A stretch of DNA of 64,000 nt from Methylobacterium fujisawaense. Its GTDB lineage: Bacteria > Pseudomonadota > Alphaproteobacteria > Rhizobiales > Beijerinckiaceae. The position numbers and the translations under genes were made by a program. This document shows positions 56,096 to 64,000 of this stretch, piece after piece (the stretch's first letter is position 1; each line of letters begins with the position of its first letter). The notes beneath the pieces are model-generated. The model had not been told where the DNA came from. It ran no database searches and saw only the letters and a program-made list of their open reading frames with translations. The stretch covers positions 310,001-374,000 of the forward strand of contig NZ_JACJIM010000001.1 of the NCBI RefSeq assembly GCF_014138435.1. Direction: 5' to 3'.

Positions 56096-56827
56096 ATGAC
56101 CGAATCCGAGTTCCTGGCAGGCTACGATCCTGCGGCCTACGAGCGGCCAGCCCTGGCGGTGGATCTCGTCCTGCTGGGGATCCGGGCGGGGCGGCTCGCC
56201 GCTCTCCTGCTGCGGCGGAGCCAGCAGCCGCAGGCGGGCCTCTGGGCCCTGCCGGGCGGGTTCGTGGGCATCGCCGAAACCCTCGACGCCGCCGCGGAGC
56301 GCGTCCTGCGCGACAAGGCCGGGATCGGGCGGGCGCGGCTCGAGCAGCTCTACACCTTCGGTGCCGTGGACCGGGATCCGCGGATGCGCATCGTCTCGGT
56401 CGCCTACCTGGCGCTGCTGCCGGAGGCGGCCTTCGCCGAGGCCCTGGCGGGCGGCGCCGCGCTGACGGCGGCGACGCTGGTCGTGCCCTGGGCGGGCGAG
56501 GCCGGCGGCCCGGTCTCGGCCGTCACGGAGGACGGCGCCCCCCTCGCCCTCGCCTTCGACCACGCCGACATCCTGGCGCTCGCCGTGAAGCGGCTGCGCG
56601 GCAAGCTCGACTACACGGATGTCGGCTTCGCGCTGCTCCCGGAGCACTTCACCCTCCGCCAGCTCCAGGACGTGCACGCGGCGATCCGCGGCGCGCCCCT
56701 CAACAAATCCGCCTTCCGCCGCCGCATGCGCGACCGGGGCTGGATCGCGCCGACGGGCGCCCGCGAGGCCGGGACGGCGTTCCGCCCCGCCGAACTCTTC
56801 CGCTTCGACAGGTCGGGTCAGTTTTGA
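56096..56827 (+). CDS. Nudix/NrtR-like transcriptional regulator
   Basis: 243-aa protein: N-terminal Nudix domain with LLLRRSQQPQAGLWALPGGFV and a degenerate Nudix box, C-terminal winged helix EHFTLRQLQDVHAAIRGAPL typical of NrtR. NrtR proteins sense ADP-ribose and control NAD metabolism. Start 56096 keeps the paired palindromes outside the gene; 56069 in frame would overlap them. First gene of an operon with SPFH and NAD kinase-like genes. Confidence 0.88.
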   Translation: MTESEFLAGYDPAAYERPALAVDLVLLGIRAGRLAALLLRRSQQPQAGLWALPGGFVGIAETLDAAAERVLRDKAGIGRARLEQLYTFGAVDRDPRMRIVSVAYLALLPEAAFAEALAGGAALTAATLVVPWAGEAGGPVSAVTEDGAPLALAFDHADILALAVKRLRGKLDYTDVGFALLPEHFTLRQLQDVHAAIRGAPLNKSAFRRRMRDRGWIAPTGAREAGTAFRPAELFRFDRSGQF

Positions 56828-56837
56828 GGAGACCATC

Positions 56838-57824
56838 ATGGCCACGGTCCGCAACATCGGTGTGATCGCCCAGCTCCGGAGCGAGGCGAGCAGCCACATC
56901 ATCCGCTTCCGCAACGGCCGGGTCCGGCAGAGCGGGCGGGGGCTGGTCTTCTGGTTCCGGCCCGAGACCGCCAGCATCAGCGAGGTGCCGGTGGACGACC
57001 GCGAGATGACCCTGTTCGTCCGCGGCCGCAGCCGGGACTTCCAGACCGTCGTGGTCCAGGGGACGATCGGCTGGCACGTCGTCGATCCCGAGCTGCTGGC
57101 GAGCCGGGTCGACTTCTCGATCGACCTCCGCACCGGGCGCCTGCAGGGCGAGCCGATCGAGCGGATCGAGGCGCGCCTCGGCGGCATCGCCGGTCAGGCG
57201 GTGCTGCAATATCTCGGGGCGAGCCCGATCGGCGCCCTCCTCGACGCGGGGCCGGAGCCGCTGCGCGCCGTTCTGGAACGGGTGCTCTTCGCCGCCCCGG
57301 CGCTGGCCGAGATCGGCATCGCGGCCGTGGCGGTGCGGCTCACCAACCTCGCGCCGACGAGCGAGCTGGAGCGCGCCCTGCAGACGCCGACCTTCGAGGC
57401 CCTGCAGCAGAAGGCCGACGAGGCGACCTTCGCCCGGCGCGCGCTCGCGGTCGAGAAGGAGCGCGCCATCGCGGAGAACGAGCTCGCGACGAAGACCGAG
57501 CTGGCCCGGCGCGAGACCGTGCTGATCGCACAAGAAGCCGAGAACGCCCGCGACCGCGCCGCGGGCGTCGCGGAGGCCCGCGGCCTGGAGGCCGCCGCGG
57601 AGGCCGAGCGGATCCGGCTCGTCGAGGGGGCCCGGGCCGAGGCGGAGCAGCGCCGCGCCGCAATCTACCGGGACATGCCGCCCGCCGTCCTGCTCGGTCT
57701 GGCGGCCCGGGAACTCGCCGGCAAGCTGGAGACCATCGAGCACGTCAACGTCACGCCCGACCTGCTGGCGGCCGTCCTCGGGGAGTTCCGCGGCGCATTG
57801 CCCGCGCGGCTCGCGCCGCGCTGA
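56838..57824 (+). CDS. SPFH/band-7 domain protein (stomatin-like)
   Basis: 328-aa protein: N-terminal SPFH domain with LFVRGRSRDFQTVVVQGT, then a long charged coiled coil (about 190-275). No clear membrane helix at the N-terminus, unusual for stomatins. GAGGAG precedes the ATG. Co-transcribed, 10 bp after the regulator. Confidence 0.85.
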   Translation: MATVRNIGVIAQLRSEASSHIIRFRNGRVRQSGRGLVFWFRPETASISEVPVDDREMTLFVRGRSRDFQTVVVQGTIGWHVVDPELLASRVDFSIDLRTGRLQGEPIERIEARLGGIAGQAVLQYLGASPIGALLDAGPEPLRAVLERVLFAAPALAEIGIAAVAVRLTNLAPTSELERALQTPTFEALQQKADEATFARRALAVEKERAIAENELATKTELARRETVLIAQEAENARDRAAGVAEARGLEAAAEAERIRLVEGARAEAEQRRAAIYRDMPPAVLLGLAARELAGKLETIEHVNVTPDLLAAVLGEFRGALPARLAPR

Positions 57825-57835
57825 GGAGGCCCGCC

Positions 57836-58729
57836 ATGCCGGCCATCACCCCCCGGGTCGTCTTCGTGATCCGCGACACGGATTACGAGCTGCTCATCGC
57901 CCGGCACGCGACCCGCGGCCAGGTCCGGTTCTTCCTGGAGAGCCGGGGCCAGACGCTCGCGGAGGTCGAGGCGCGCCACGCCCAGTTCCAGGCCGTGCTC
58001 GCCGAGGCGCGGTCCGCCGTGCCCCTGGACTGGCGGCAGGCCCTGGTGCGGCGCCCCGACCTCGACCGCTTCCTCTTCGCCCCCGAGGACGTGGTCGTGG
58101 CCGTGGGGCAGGACGGGCTCGTGGCCAACGTCGCCAAATACCTCGACGGGCAGCCGGTGGTCGGCGTCAACCCGGCGCCCGACCTCTACGACGGCGTGCT
58201 GGCCCGGGCCCGGGTCGAGGCCCTGCGTGCCCTGCTGCCCGCCAGCGCGGCCGGCGCCGCGCCCCTGCAGCGGCGCACCATGGTGCAGGCGACCTTCGAC
58301 GGCGGCGAGCGGCTGCTCGCCCTGAACGAGATCTTCGTCGGCCACCGCAGCCACCAATCCGCGCGCTACCGCATCGACGACGGGGCGCGGGCGGAGGACC
58401 ACTCGTCGAGCGGGCTGATCGTGGCCTCGGGCACCGGCCTGACCGGCTGGGCGCGCTCGATCAGCGAGGCGACGCACCTCACCGTTGAGGTGGGCATCGA
58501 GGAGGCGGCCTTCGGCTACTGGGTCCGCGAGCCGTTCCCGAGCGTCGCCACCGGCACCGACCTGCGCGGCGGCAAGTTCGCCGGATCGCCCCTCACGGTG
58601 GTGTCGCGGATGAACGAGGGCGGCGTGGTGTTCTCGGACGGGATCGAGCAGGATTTCGTCGCCTTCGACTGGGGGCGGCGGGTGAGCCTGGCGCCGGCCG
58701 ACCGCACCTTCAACCTCGTGGCCGCCTAG
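57836..58729 (+). CDS. NAD kinase-like protein
   Basis: 297-aa protein of the NAD/diacylglycerol kinase fold. The nucleotide motif reads VVAVGQDGLVANVAKYL (canonical GGDG), then LNEIFVGHRS and SSGLIVASGTGLTG (canonical STPTGSTA). Long N-terminal extension (residues 1-70). The central GGDG aspartate is kept, so ATP binding is possible; NAD phosphorylation is not assured. GAGGAGG precedes the ATG. Confidence 0.78.
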   Translation: MPAITPRVVFVIRDTDYELLIARHATRGQVRFFLESRGQTLAEVEARHAQFQAVLAEARSAVPLDWRQALVRRPDLDRFLFAPEDVVVAVGQDGLVANVAKYLDGQPVVGVNPAPDLYDGVLARARVEALRALLPASAAGAAPLQRRTMVQATFDGGERLLALNEIFVGHRSHQSARYRIDDGARAEDHSSSGLIVASGTGLTGWARSISEATHLTVEVGIEEAAFGYWVREPFPSVATGTDLRGGKFAGSPLTVVSRMNEGGVVFSDGIEQDFVAFDWGRRVSLAPADRTFNLVAA

Positions 58730-58751
58730 GGCGGCGCCGACCGGGAGCCCG

Positions 58752-59297
58752 ATGATCGCCATCCGGACCGACCGCCTCATCCTGCGGCGCTTCAGGCCGG
58801 ACGACGCCGCCGACCTGTTCGCCTACCTGCACCGGCCGCGGGCACGCTGCTTCCTGAGCAGCCGCCTCGATACGCCGGCGGACGCGGAGGCGGAGGCCGG
58901 GCGGCGCGCCAGCGACGACGAGCACGTGGCCGTGTGCCTGACCGGGTCCGGCCGGCTGATCGGCGACCTGTTCTGCCTCCCCGAACCGCCCGACACCTTC
59001 TCGGTCGGCTGGAACTTCAACGCCACGTATGGCGGCGCGGGCTACGCCCATGAGGCCGCGGCCGCTCTGTTCGGGCACCTGTTCTCCGAGCGGCAGGCGC
59101 GGCGCCTCTACGCCTATGTCGAGGAGGACAACGCCGCCTCGCACCGCCTGTGCGCGACGCTGGGAATGCGCCTCGAGGGCCTGTTCCGCGAGTTCATCTC
59201 CTTCGTGGACGACGATCAGGGCAACCCGATCTTCGAGAACACGATGCAGTACGCCATCCTGCGCCGGGAATGGGCAGAGCGCTCCGCGCGCGGCTGA
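58752..59297 (+). CDS. GNAT N-acetyltransferase (RimJ/RimL type)
   Basis: 181-aa acetyltransferase. RTDRLILRRFRPDDAADLF opening, acetyl-CoA loop GGAGYAHEAAAALFGHLF and NAASHRLCATLGMRLEG. Follows the NAD kinase-like gene by 22 bp, so may be the last gene of the operon. Substrate unknown. Confidence 0.85.
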   Translation: MIAIRTDRLILRRFRPDDAADLFAYLHRPRARCFLSSRLDTPADAEAEAGRRASDDEHVAVCLTGSGRLIGDLFCLPEPPDTFSVGWNFNATYGGAGYAHEAAAALFGHLFSERQARRLYAYVEEDNAASHRLCATLGMRLEGLFREFISFVDDDQGNPIFENTMQYAILRREWAERSARG

Positions 59298-59401
59298 GGC
59301 CGGTCCGGCACTGTCCAAAGACCCCGGCTGAATACGCCGGCGGCATTCAGCTGCTTTCGCGGGCGTCGGACCGGTCGAAGCGCGGCGCGAAGACGGTGTC
59401 C

Positions 59402-59489
59402 GTCATCACGAGCGCAGCGAAGTGACCCAGGGCAGCGCGACGTTCGGAGGCCTGGCGCTGCTGGATTGCTTCGCTCCGCTCGCAATGAC
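59402..59489. repeat. 88-bp palindromic repeat, copy 2 (inverted)
   Basis: GTCATCACGAGCGCAGCG to CGCTCGCAATGAC. Its reverse complement aligns with 42011-42100, including AGCAATCCAG and GTCGCGCTGCCCTGGGTC. Sits in a 461-bp gap (59298-59758) with no gene; the ABC importer promoter lies right of it. Confidence 0.8.
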
Positions 59490-59758
59490 GGCGGTGCAGT
59501 TCTTCGACAGCGCCGACGGGCAAGGCGCGCCGCCAATACGGTCGGTCCCTGCATCTGGCACGCTTCTTGGTTCGTCTTCACCAGCGCAGCGTCGCCCCGG
59601 CGGCGGCTAGAGGTTGGCGTGCCGTCGATGTGGTGAGGTGCCGGGCGACCGGATCTCCGCGACTGCCTTGAGCCTGTCCCGAGCTCCGATCCCTCCGTTT
59701 CAGCACCGGCACGCGCCGTCTGGCGGATCGCACGATCCGCCCTCTGAGGAGAGTCGAT

Positions 59759-60811
59759 ATGTGCGACCGTCACGGCGATTATCGCGTCCCGGATTTCACG
59801 CGGTTCAAGCCCAGCCGCAGGCGCTTCCTCGGCGGGACCGCCGCCGCGCTGACCCTGGCGGTGGGTCCGGGCCTGACCGGCCCGGCCGCGGCGGCCACCG
59901 GCATCCGCGCGACCCACGGCACCGGCTTCTGCAACCTGAACTTCTTCCTCGCCGAGGCGATGCAGCTCGCCAAGGATGACGGCCTGACCATCGACTTCGT
60001 CAACACGCCAACCTTCTCGGATCAGGTCACCTTCCTCGGCATGGGCCAGGTCGATGCCGGCGTGATGCCCTATACGAGCTTCATGGCGCTATACGACGCG
60101 GGCGCCCCCGTGAAGATCGTGGCCGGCGGCGGCATCGAGGGCTGCGTGCTGGTCGCCCAGCCGGGCCTCGACAGCCCGGAGAAGCTCAAGGGCAAGACGC
60201 TCGGCACCTTCCAGCTCGATACGCTGGAGGTGCTGCCCTACGACTGGCTGAAGAAGAACGGCGTCGCCTTCAAGGACATCACGGTCCGCTACATGGGCTC
60301 GACCCCGGAGGCCGTGGAGGCGTTCCGCGCCGGGGCGCTGGACATCATCTCGACCATCGAGCCCTACGGCACCGCGCTCCTCACCGACGTGAAGGGTGCC
60401 GTGAAGCTCTCCGACGGCACCGACATCTACGGCAAGGGCTACACCGACTGCGTGCTGGCGGTCCGCAATGAGCTGATCGCCAAGAACCCGGCCGCCGTGA
60501 AGGCGCTGATCAAGGGCATGATGAAGGCCCAGGCCCTGGCCGAGGGCGACCACCAGGCCGCCCTGAACAAGCTCGTCGGCTCCTACTACAAGACCTCGAT
60601 GAGCAACGCCCAGCTCGCCATGGGCCGGCAGCCCTCGGTGGTGGACGCCCGCAACCAGACGCAGTTCATCCTCGACCGGACCGATTCCGTCGCCGAGATG
60701 GGCTACATCAAGAAGAAGCCCGGCCGCGACGCGATCGACTGGACCCTGCTGGAGCAGGTCATCGCCGAGAACCCGGATCTCTACGGCAAGCTCAAGCTGA
60801 AGTCGGCCTGA
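59759..60811 (+). CDS. ABC transporter substrate-binding protein (NMT1/SsuA-like)
   Basis: 350-aa periplasmic binding protein with a twin-arginine signal, PSRRRFLGGTAAALTLAVG. The mature fold shows THGTGFCNLNFFLAEAM and QVDAGVMPYTSFMALYDAGAPVKIV, typical of NMT1/SsuA-type receptors. First gene of an importer operon. Confidence 0.88.
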   Translation: MCDRHGDYRVPDFTRFKPSRRRFLGGTAAALTLAVGPGLTGPAAAATGIRATHGTGFCNLNFFLAEAMQLAKDDGLTIDFVNTPTFSDQVTFLGMGQVDAGVMPYTSFMALYDAGAPVKIVAGGGIEGCVLVAQPGLDSPEKLKGKTLGTFQLDTLEVLPYDWLKKNGVAFKDITVRYMGSTPEAVEAFRAGALDIISTIEPYGTALLTDVKGAVKLSDGTDIYGKGYTDCVLAVRNELIAKNPAAVKALIKGMMKAQALAEGDHQAALNKLVGSYYKTSMSNAQLAMGRQPSVVDARNQTQFILDRTDSVAEMGYIKKKPGRDAIDWTLLEQVIAENPDLYGKLKLKSA

Positions 60812-60815
60812 GCGG

Positions 60816-61742
60816 ATGGCCGTCGATCTCGCCCGCGCCGCCGTCCCGCACATCCGGCCGCGCCTCCCGTTCGGTCAGCGCCTCGCGCTGCCCGACGGGC
60901 TCGTCCCGCTCCTGCAACGGACCGGCTGGATGCTGGTCTCGGTCGGCTGCTTCGCCGGCCTCTGGGAGCTGCTCTGGGCGCTCGGCATCGCCGACGCCAA
61001 GCTCCTGCCGCCGCCGCACATCTTCCTCGGCAACCTCGCCGAGCAGGCGCGCTTCTTCAACACCGCGCAACGCTGGCAGATCGGCACCGGGATGAATGCC
61101 GGCCCGAGCCCCGCCATGGCGGTGCTGATCACCGTGCTCGCCTCCACGGGCCGGGTTCTGGCGGGCCTCGCCCTGGCCGCGACCCTGTCGATCCTCGTCG
61201 GCGTGGCGATCCGCTACGTCGTGCTGTTCGAGCGGCTGACCCTGCCGACCATCACGCTGCTGGCCCCGGTCTCGCCGATCGCGTGGCTGCCGGTGGCGAT
61301 CTTCATGTTCGGGATCGGCAACGCCCCGGCGATCTTCATGGTGTTCATCGCCCTGTTCTTCACGATGGTCCTCTCGACCATCCACCAGATCGACGGGGTC
61401 AACCGGAACTACATCAACGTCGCCCGGACCATGGGGGCGACGAAGCGCCAGATCTACGCGCGGGTGATCGTGCCGGCGATCCTGCCGGGGCTGCTCGCGG
61501 TTTTGCGCCTCAACCTGTTCGGCGCCTGGATGGTGGTGCTCGTCGCCGAAGCGACCGGCGTCGGCTACGGGCTCGGCCAGGTGATCATGCTGGCGCGCAA
61601 CACCTTCAACCCGTCGCTCGTCTTCTTCACCATCACGCTGATCGGCCTCCTGGGCTTCGCCTTCGACCTGCTGTTCCGGCTGGTCCAGCGGCGGATGCTC
61701 TACTGGCTGCCGCGCGACGCGGGGTCCTCCCTTGGCCTCTGA
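60816..61742 (+). CDS. ABC transporter permease (SsuC/TauC-like)
   Basis: 308-aa permease with about six helices and the EAA-type loop NVARTMGATKRQIYARVIVPAILPGL. Four bases after the binding protein gene. Confidence 0.9.
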   Translation: MAVDLARAAVPHIRPRLPFGQRLALPDGLVPLLQRTGWMLVSVGCFAGLWELLWALGIADAKLLPPPHIFLGNLAEQARFFNTAQRWQIGTGMNAGPSPAMAVLITVLASTGRVLAGLALAATLSILVGVAIRYVVLFERLTLPTITLLAPVSPIAWLPVAIFMFGIGNAPAIFMVFIALFFTMVLSTIHQIDGVNRNYINVARTMGATKRQIYARVIVPAILPGLLAVLRLNLFGAWMVVLVAEATGVGYGLGQVIMLARNTFNPSLVFFTITLIGLLGFAFDLLFRLVQRRMLYWLPRDAGSSLGL

Positions 61743-62538
61743 TCCCGCATCCCAGGACGCCGTCGCCTGCCGGGGCGTCGCCAAGGTCTGGGCGGCCGGC
61801 ACCGCTCGCGCCCACGAGGCCCTGCGCGACATCGACCTCACCGTGCGGCCCGGCGAGTTCGTGGTGTTCCTCGGCCCCTCGGGCTGCGGGAAGAGCACGC
61901 TGCTCTACCTGATCGCCGGGCTCGAACCCGCCTCCGGGGGCGCGCTCCTGGCCTTCGGCGAGGCCGTCACCGGCCCGTCGCCGGAGCGCAGCCTGATCTT
62001 CCAGGAGACCTCGCTGCTGCCCTGGCTCAGCGTCTGGCAGAACGTCAGCTTCGGCCTGTCGCTGAAAGGCGTGCCGGAGGCCGAGCGCCGGAGCGTCGCC
62101 CGGGCCGCCCTCCAGCGCGTCGGCCTCGCCGAGGCCTTCGACAAGCGGCCGGACGAATTGTCCGGCGGCATGCGCCAGCGGGTGGCGGTGGCCCGCGCGC
62201 TCGCCATGCGCCCGAAGGTGCTCCTGATGGACGAGCCCTTCGCGGCACTCGACGTCCAGACCCGCCAGAAGATGCAGGACTTCCTGCTCGACGTCTGGCG
62301 CGACAGCGGCGCCTCGGTGCTGTTCGTGACCCACCACATCGACGAGGCGGTGGCGCTCGCCGACCGGGTGGTGGTGTTCACGGCCCGGCCCGGGCGGATC
62401 AAGACCATCGTCCGCAACGACCTGCCCCGCCCGCGCGACCCGTTCTCCCCCGAGGCCGAGGCGCTGCGGCGGCACCTCACCGAGCTTCTGCGCGACGAGG
62501 TCGACCGGGCCTTCGCCGAGCAGGAAGCGCTCGTCTGA
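61732..62538 (+). CDS. ABC transporter ATPase (SsuB/TauB-like)
   Basis: 268-aa ATPase. Walker A GPSGCGKST, Q loop FQETSLLPW, signature LSGGMRQRVAVARAL, Walker B VLLMDEPFAALD, switch VTHHIDEA. TTG start at 61732 overlaps the permease by 11 bp. Confidence 0.92.
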   Translation: MASDPASQDAVACRGVAKVWAAGTARAHEALRDIDLTVRPGEFVVFLGPSGCGKSTLLYLIAGLEPASGGALLAFGEAVTGPSPERSLIFQETSLLPWLSVWQNVSFGLSLKGVPEAERRSVARAALQRVGLAEAFDKRPDELSGGMRQRVAVARALAMRPKVLLMDEPFAALDVQTRQKMQDFLLDVWRDSGASVLFVTHHIDEAVALADRVVVFTARPGRIKTIVRNDLPRPRDPFSPEAEALRRHLTELLRDEVDRAFAEQEALV

Positions 62539-62564
62539 CCCCCTCCCCCAACACGGACACGACC

Positions 62565-64000
62565 ATGGCCACATCGCTGATCCGCAGCCGGCGGATGATC
62601 ACCCGTACCCTCGATCAAGACCGCTGGGAGGAGATCGCCGACGGCGCGGTCCTGCAGAAGGACGGCGTGATCGAGGCGGTCGGCACCTACGCGGACCTGC
62701 ATGCCCGCTATCCCGACGCCCCCGTGATCGGCTCCGGCCGCGAGATCCTGCTGCCGGGCTTCGTCAACGGCCACCACCATGTCGGCCTGACGCCGGTGCA
62801 GCTCGGCTCTCCCGACATGCCCCTGGAGCTGTGGTTCGTCACCCGCATGGTGGCGCGCAATCTGAACCTCTACCTCGACACCCTGTACTCGGCCTTCGAG
62901 ATGGTCGGCTCCGGGATCACCACGGTCCAGCACATCCACGGCTGGATGCCCGGCAGCCTGGAGGAGGTCGAGGCGCGCTCCAACGAGGTGCTGCGCGCCT
63001 ATCGCGACATCGGCATGCGGGTTTCGTACTGCTTCGCGGTCCGCGACCAGAACCGCCTCGTCTATCAGGCCGACATGGATTTCGTGGCGAGCCTGCCGGC
63101 GCCGCTGCAGGACCCGATGAAGCGCTGGTTCGAGCGCTTCCAGATGTCCCTGGAGGACAACTTCTCCCTGTTCCGCAGCCTGCATGCCGGACAGGCCGGG
63201 GCGTCGCGGTCCAAGATCCAGCTCGCGCCCGCCAACCTCCACTGGTGCTCCGACGCGGCCCTCGAAGGGCTCGCCGGCCTGTCCGAATCCTACGACGTGC
63301 CGATGCACATGCACCTCGTCGAGACCGCCTACCAGAAGGCCTACGCGGAGCGGCGCGGCGGCGGCACCGCCGTCGAGTATCTCGATCGGTTCGGCATGCT
63401 GGGGCCCCGCCTCACGCTCGGCCACGGCGTCTGGCTCAACGAATCCGACATCGACCGGGTCGCGGCGACCGGCACCTGCATCTGTCACAACTGCTCGTCG
63501 AATTTCCGGCTGCGCTCCGGCGTGGCGGCGCTCAACCGGTTCGAGGCGAAGGGGATCAACACGGCGATCGGCCTCGACGAGGCCGGCATCAACGACGACC
63601 GCGACATGCTCCAGGAGATGCGCCTCGTGCTCCGCGCCCACCGGGTGCCCGGCATGGACGAGGCCGACGTGCCGAGCATGGCGCAGGTGCTGCGCATGGC
63701 GACCGTCGGCGGCGCCCGCACCACGCCCTATGGCGATAGCCTGGGCACGATCGAGGTCGGAAAGGGCGCCGACCTCGTCCTGATCGACTGGGACCAGATC
63801 GCCTACCCGTATCTCGACCCGGAGACGCCGCTCCTCGACGCCGTGATCCAGCGGGCCAAGACCGGCGGCGTGACCACGGTGCTGTGCGAGGGCGAGGTGC
63901 TCTACGCCGACGGCCGCTTCACCCGGGTCGACAAGGATGCCGCCCTGAAGGCGCTCCACGACGACCTGTCGCGGGCGCTGTCGGACGACGAGGTCGAGCG
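62565..64000 (+). CDS. Amidohydrolase (ATZ/TRZ-like deaminase), truncated by the window end
   Basis: At least 478 aa, open at the window edge. Metal ligands in NGHHHVG, MHMHLVET and GLDEAGINDD place it in the aminohydrolase/deaminase superfamily. 26 bp after the ABC ATPase, so it probably acts on the imported compound, for example a pyrimidine, guanidino or triazine-like amine. Start ATG 62565. Confidence 0.85.
   Translation, partial: MATSLIRSRRMITRTLDQDRWEEIADGAVLQKDGVIEAVGTYADLHARYPDAPVIGSGREILLPGFVNGHHHVGLTPVQLGSPDMPLELWFVTRMVARNLNLYLDTLYSAFEMVGSGITTVQHIHGWMPGSLEEVEARSNEVLRAYRDIGMRVSYCFAVRDQNRLVYQADMDFVASLPAPLQDPMKRWFERFQMSLEDNFSLFRSLHAGQAGASRSKIQLAPANLHWCSDAALEGLAGLSESYDVPMHMHLVETAYQKAYAERRGGGTAVEYLDRFGMLGPRLTLGHGVWLNESDIDRVAATGTCICHNCSSNFRLRSGVAALNRFEAKGINTAIGLDEAGINDDRDMLQEMRLVLRAHRVPGMDEADVPSMAQVLRMATVGGARTTPYGDSLGTIEVGKGADLVLIDWDQIAYPYLDPETPLLDAVIQRAKTGGVTTVLCEGEVLYADGRFTRVDKDAALKALHDDLSRALSDDEVE

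Noticed and set aside
59298..59758. Small open frames in the gap before the ABC importer
   Set aside because: They run through the palindromic repeat and lack start signals and motifs.

Overview
The window is very GC-rich, densely coded bacterial DNA that reads as a chromosomal segment of an alphaproteobacterium of the Methylobacterium/Rhizobiales type. I base this on a FixL heme kinase with its FixJ partner, a GTTC-N7-GTTC LexA box of the alphaproteobacterial kind, the dapF-mtaB-ftsY-septation protein-ccm neighbourhood, and an ilvB leader attenuator. The genus is an inference; no rRNA or species marker is present. I see no phage, insertion sequence or CRISPR array.

Layout. 0-11 kb: a Wzx/Wzy-type exopolysaccharide locus with a Wzz/GumC co-polymerase, a Wzy/VpsF-like polymerase, a Tat-exported GH5 hydrolase, two glycosyltransferases, a FemAB/GNAT-like transferase, a Wzx flippase and an aminotransferase. 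11-20 kb: housekeeping genes (moeA, ispE, a ClC transporter with a divergent MarR regulator, a polyprenyl diphosphate synthase, a DUF2007 protein with a tRNA adenine methyltransferase) and a two-gene unit behind a LexA box. 20-31 kb: ccmCDG, septation protein A, ftsY, a pseudouridine synthase, mtaB, dapF, an endonuclease III-like gene, trpS, a haloacid dehalogenase and a Tam-like methyltransferase. 31-40 kb: a chemoreceptor, a PNPOx-like protein, then the branched-chain amino acid genes ilvB, ilvN and ilvC on the minus strand, with a MazEF pair, a GST and a TetR gene inserted between ilvN and ilvC. A 16-residue leader peptide and a terminator precede ilvB.

40-46 kb: an amidase, a palindromic repeat, pyrC-pyrE, aroQ, a BKACE-family enzyme and tRNA-Gly(TCC). 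46-51.4 kb: an oxygen and nitric oxide response island of fixL-fixJ, a Crp/Fnr regulator behind a TTGAT-N4-ATCAA box, flavohemoglobin hmp, and divergent nsrR with two NsrR-like operators. 51.7 kb: a small double-glycine peptide. 52-56 kb: a Gram-negative sortase system (XRE regulator, class GN sortase, VIT/vWA substrate ending in LPQTG). 56-59 kb: an operon of a Nudix/NrtR-like regulator, an SPFH protein and an NAD kinase-like protein, behind paired 11-bp palindromes, followed by a GNAT gene. 59.3 kb: a second, inverted copy of the palindromic repeat. 59.7-64 kb: an SsuABC/NMT1-type ABC importer with an amidohydrolase that runs off the window end.

The most unusual parts are the NrtR-SPFH-NADK-like operon, the SOS-boxed Erf/Rad52-like gene, the orphan double-glycine peptide, the sortase system and the oxygen/NO regulatory island. 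Many members belong to known families, but these combinations and their control sites deserve follow-up.
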